From Natrinema soli (GTDB taxonomy: Archaea > Halobacteriota > Halobacteria > Halobacteriales > Natrialbaceae): DNA of 7,444 nt. The position numbers were made by a program, and so were the translations under genes. The stretch lies in assembly GCF_028618695.1 (NCBI RefSeq), contig NZ_JAQIVI010000525.1:1-7444 (forward strand), written 5' to 3'. A model generated the notes under the pieces. It had not been told where the DNA came from and searched no databases. It saw nothing but the letters and a program-made list of their open reading frames with translations. Below are positions 5,904 through 7,444 of this stretch, piece by piece. Numbering within the stretch: the first letter of the stretch is position 1; the number at the start of each line of letters is the position of its first letter.

Positions 5904-5928
5904 CACCGTCCGGTGAGAACACTGGCGT

Positions 5929-6183
5929 ATGACTGCCGACGGCGGGACGGGATCGGATGGTGGTGCCGACGCGGACGGTTCCGCTAGGGGTGCCAACGCG
6001 GACGGTTCCGCTGGGGGTACCAACGTGGGTGACGCCAGTGGTGCCGGCGCGGCTGGTTTGAGCGATCGAGCGACTGGTGCGCCACGCTGTCCACATTGCG
6101 AGGCCCCGATGTACAAACGCCACTGCAAGTACGTCTGTCCCCAGCACGGGGTCATCATCGACTGCAGCGACCCCTTCCGTTGA
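5929..6183 (+). CDS. Small Cys/His zinc-finger protein with repetitive N-terminal tail
   Basis: The 84-residue protein has two parts. Residues 1-50 are a disordered-looking Gly/Ala/Asp/Ser tail with two nine-residue repeats, ADGSARGAN (15-23) and ADGSAGGTN (24-32). Residues 51-84 form a compact Cys/His module: CPHC (Cys54, Cys57), then MYKRHCKYVCPQH with His65, Cys66, Cys70 and His73, then Cys79 in DCSDPF. This suggests one zinc site, perhaps two, and matches in style the many tiny zinc-finger proteins of haloarchaea (I think of the HVO_2523-like group, but cannot confirm it). The target, whether nucleic acid or protein, is unknown. The tail looks lineage-specific; homologues I recall are shorter. 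The start at 5929 has a TATA-like box at leaderless distance; a start at the GTG of Val33 (6025) is the alternative. The gene is 129 bases after nrdJ, separated by a T-rich terminator candidate. Confidence 0.8.
   Translation: MTADGGTGSDGGADADGSARGANADGSAGGTNVGDASGAGAAGLSDRATGAPRCPHCEAPMYKRHCKYVCPQHGVIIDCSDPFR
5971..6024. repeat. Two tandem 27-base repeats in the zinc-finger gene
   Basis: Unit one is 5971-5997 and unit two is 5998-6024. They match at 25 of 27 positions: A to G at the fourth base of GCTAGG, and G to A in GTGCC. A partial third copy of the end, GGTGCCGAC, precedes them at 5962-5970. The unit is a multiple of three, so the reading frame is kept. Confidence 0.9.
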
Positions 6184-6191
6184 GATCCCGG

Positions 6192-6199
6192 TTTTCTCG
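6192..6199 (+). terminator. Weak T-rich candidate terminator after the zinc-finger gene
   Basis: TTTTCTCG begins nine bases after the stop codon. The same eight bases occur at 5840-5847 after nrdJ. Four Ts are a weak signal alone. Confidence 0.3.
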
Positions 6200-6251
6200 A
6201 AGTGAACCGACGCTTTCAGCGGCCGACTCGAGCCGTGAGTCACCCGGAACC

Positions 6252-6259
6252 CCTACAAG
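6252..6259 (+). promoter_or_regulatory. Possible TATA box of the response-regulator gene
   Basis: CCTACAAG lies about 32-39 bases before the ATG at 6291 and would give a very short leader. The match is moderate. It suggests that the regulator can be transcribed independently of the zinc-finger gene. Confidence 0.35.
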
Positions 6260-6290
6260 ACGGCGGTCTGTGGTCTCGAACAACGAATAC

Positions 6291-6815
6291 ATGTCCGCGC
6301 AACCGACGATCCTCGTCGTCGACGACGAATGGGAACTCGCCGACCTCTACGCGATGTGGGTCGGCGGGGATTACGAGGTAGTGACCGCCTACGACGGTGC
6401 CACTGCACTCGAGCGAATGAGCGACGCGATCGATATCGTCCTGCTCGACAGGCACATGCCCGACATCACCGGTGACCGGGTGCTCGAGGAGATCCGTGCG
6501 ACGGGCTACGACTGCTGGGTGCTCATGGTGACCGCGGTCGATCCCGGGCTCGATATCGTCGAACTGGATATCGACGACTACCTCACGAAACCCGTCACGC
6601 GAACCCAGCTCACTCGGATCATCGAGAACCTCCGAGTCCAAGGGCGCTACGGCGAGGACGACCGGCGGGACCTCGAGTCCATCTCGAACAAGATGGAGAC
6701 GTTGGAGGACGACGCGTCCATCGAGGAGCTGACCGACACGGAGGCCTACCGACGGCTCGAGTCGGATCTGAAGGAGATGAGCGATTCGCTCGTCGACGGC
6801 CTCGACGACGAGTAA
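6291..6815 (+). CDS. Response regulator, receiver domain plus HalX domain
   Basis: The 174-residue protein begins with a receiver domain (about residues 5-113): ILVVDDE with acidic Asp11 and Asp12, phospho-acceptor Asp53 in VLLDRHMP, switch Thr81 in LMVTA, and Lys100-Pro101 in DDYLTKPV. The C-terminal part (about 110-172) is acidic and helical, with ISNKMETLE and YRRLESDLKEMSDSL, and fits the HalX domain found almost only in haloarchaea. No DNA-binding helix-turn-helix is visible, so output is probably through protein contact; that is inference. The start at 6291 places the receiver strand at the N-terminus; the frame is open further upstream but overlaps the zinc-finger gene and reads as non-homologous, Arg/Ser-rich sequence. 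No histidine kinase is present in the window, so the partner is unknown. The gene converges with the membrane-protein gene at 6927, with 111 bases between them. Confidence 0.93.
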   Translation: MSAQPTILVVDDEWELADLYAMWVGGDYEVVTAYDGATALERMSDAIDIVLLDRHMPDITGDRVLEEIRATGYDCWVLMVTAVDPGLDIVELDIDDYLTKPVTRTQLTRIIENLRVQGRYGEDDRRDLESISNKMETLEDDASIEELTDTEAYRRLESDLKEMSDSLVDGLDDE

Positions 6816-6926
6816 CCGCCCGGTCGATAGATCCCGATTGTAGAACGGATTCTCTCGACGCGGTTCTTCTCCCTGTCGGACGCCGGATTCGAAGAGCCAG
6901 TGATCGGAGATTCCGCAATCGAAGCG

Positions 6927-7444
6927 TTAACTGTCCGCCGATCGTCCCGCGTTCTCCGTCTCGTCCGGTCCCGGTCGACGTTCTGTTCGGACGGTACCGT
7001 ATACGGGGCCGGCGAGGAGGACGAGGGCAGCGGCAGCACAGACGAGCGAGAAGGCCACGCCGAGTTCACCGACCCCGCTCGAGGTGACCGTCGCCGCCGA
7101 GGCACCGACGACGACCGCCGCGGTCGTCCACGGGAGTTCGCCGATCACCGTTCCGACCACGAACTGGCGGAGCGACACGCCGCTGACCGCGGCGGCACAC
7201 GTCGCGATATCCGACGGAATCGGTGCGAGTCGCGAGGCGGTGACGCCCCGAAGCGGCCCCGCCGTTTCGTAGTAGCGCGCGACGGTGTCGCCGGCCCGCT
7301 CGAGGAGTCGGCTGCTATCGCCCTCGCTCTCAGAAGGGGTGCCTCGAGTGCGAGGGGCCGTCTCCGACTCAACCGCGTCGTCCGCGCTGAGCCAGCGGGC
7401 GGCGACGAAAACGGGGAGCACGGTCACGACGACGCCGAGGAGTG
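6927..7444 (-). CDS. TVP38/TMEM64 (DedA-like) family membrane protein, 5' end outside the window
   Basis: The frame is open to the window edge, and a GTG at 7427 is probably an internal Val, so only the C-terminal part is seen (about 171 residues). A hydrophobic segment (LLGVVVTVLPVFVAA) is followed by a hydrophilic stretch of about 29 residues rich in Glu, Ser and Asp. Next come the signature RLAPIPSDIATCAAAVSGVS (7209-7232 for RLAPIPSD) and a segment with VVGTVIGELPW (about 7128-7157), the pattern of the family's conserved membrane core. Two further hydrophobic stretches (AAVVVGASAATV, and LGVAFSLVCAAAALVLLAG) and a charged tail ending NAGRSADS complete it. The family includes scramblase-like or transport proteins (DedA, TMEM41B, VMP1 relatives); the substrate here is unknown. 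The fit with the family is by remembered motifs, not by search. Confidence 0.75.
   Translation of the reverse strand, partial: LLGVVVTVLPVFVAARWLSADDAVESETAPRTRGTPSESEGDSSRLLERAGDTVARYYETAGPLRGVTASRLAPIPSDIATCAAAVSGVSLRQFVVGTVIGELPWTTAAVVVGASAATVTSSGVGELGVAFSLVCAAAALVLLAGPVYGTVRTERRPGPDETENAGRSADS

Noticed and set aside
6225..6241. GACTC/GAGTC hairpin between the zinc-finger and regulator genes
   Set aside because: A 5-base stem with a 7-base loop is easily due to chance and has no associated T tract or positional logic.
2554..6243. Very long open frame on the minus strand (1229 codons) covering nrdJ and the zinc-finger gene
   Set aside because: The protein is Arg/Val/Leu rich and lacks any recognisable domain, while the plus strand carries unmistakable NrdJ motifs. 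Stop-free antisense frames are common opposite GC-rich, Asp/Glu-rich genes.
6096..6290. Longer N-terminus for the response regulator starting at 6096
   Set aside because: It would overlap the zinc-finger gene, and the extra 65 residues are Arg/Ser/Pro rich. The receiver fold begins right after the ATG at 6291.
6816..6926. Terminator or small gene between the convergent regulator and DedA-like genes
   Set aside because: Only short pyrimidine runs are present (near 6848-6874); no T run, convincing stem or reading frame is seen.

Overview
The window looks like chromosomal DNA of a haloarchaeon. GC content is high, predicted proteins are strongly acidic (many Asp and Glu, few Lys), CTAG is almost absent by eye, AT-rich TATA-like boxes lie about 30 bases before several starts, and the gene set (trpE-trpG, adenosylcobalamin-dependent ribonucleotide reductase, HalX response regulator) is typical of the class Halobacteria. 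A member of the Natrialbales is my guess only. No mobile element, CRISPR array, rRNA or tRNA was found.

Layout. 1-1304 (+) is the 3' part of trpE, whose 5' end lies outside the window. It overlaps trpG (1301-1957, +) by ATGA, with a perfect Shine-Dalgarno sequence; together they encode the two-subunit anthranilate synthase. A 62-residue hydrophobic membrane protein (2024-2212, -) converges on trpG. A 452-base region without a convincing gene (2213-2664) separates it from nrdJ (2665-5799, +). That region holds several dyads and a tandem repeat, a candidate nrdJ TATA box and probably an nrdJ leader. NrdJ makes deoxyribonucleotides with a cobalamin-generated thiyl radical. Downstream are a small Cys/His zinc-finger protein with a repetitive N-terminal tail (5929-6183, +), an orphan receiver-HalX response regulator (6291-6815, +), and on the minus strand the 3' part of a TVP38/TMEM64 (DedA-like) membrane protein (6927-7444, 5' end outside).

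How the genes relate. trpE and trpG are clearly one translationally coupled unit. nrdJ, the zinc-finger gene and the regulator point the same way, but T-rich candidate terminators and separate TATA-like boxes suggest mostly independent transcription. I see no evidence of a new multi-gene system such as defence or mobility. The points most worth a second look are a hairpin-bearing in-frame insertion in trpE, the dyads and leader before nrdJ, the 27-base tandem repeat in the zinc-finger gene, and the uncharacterised small membrane protein.
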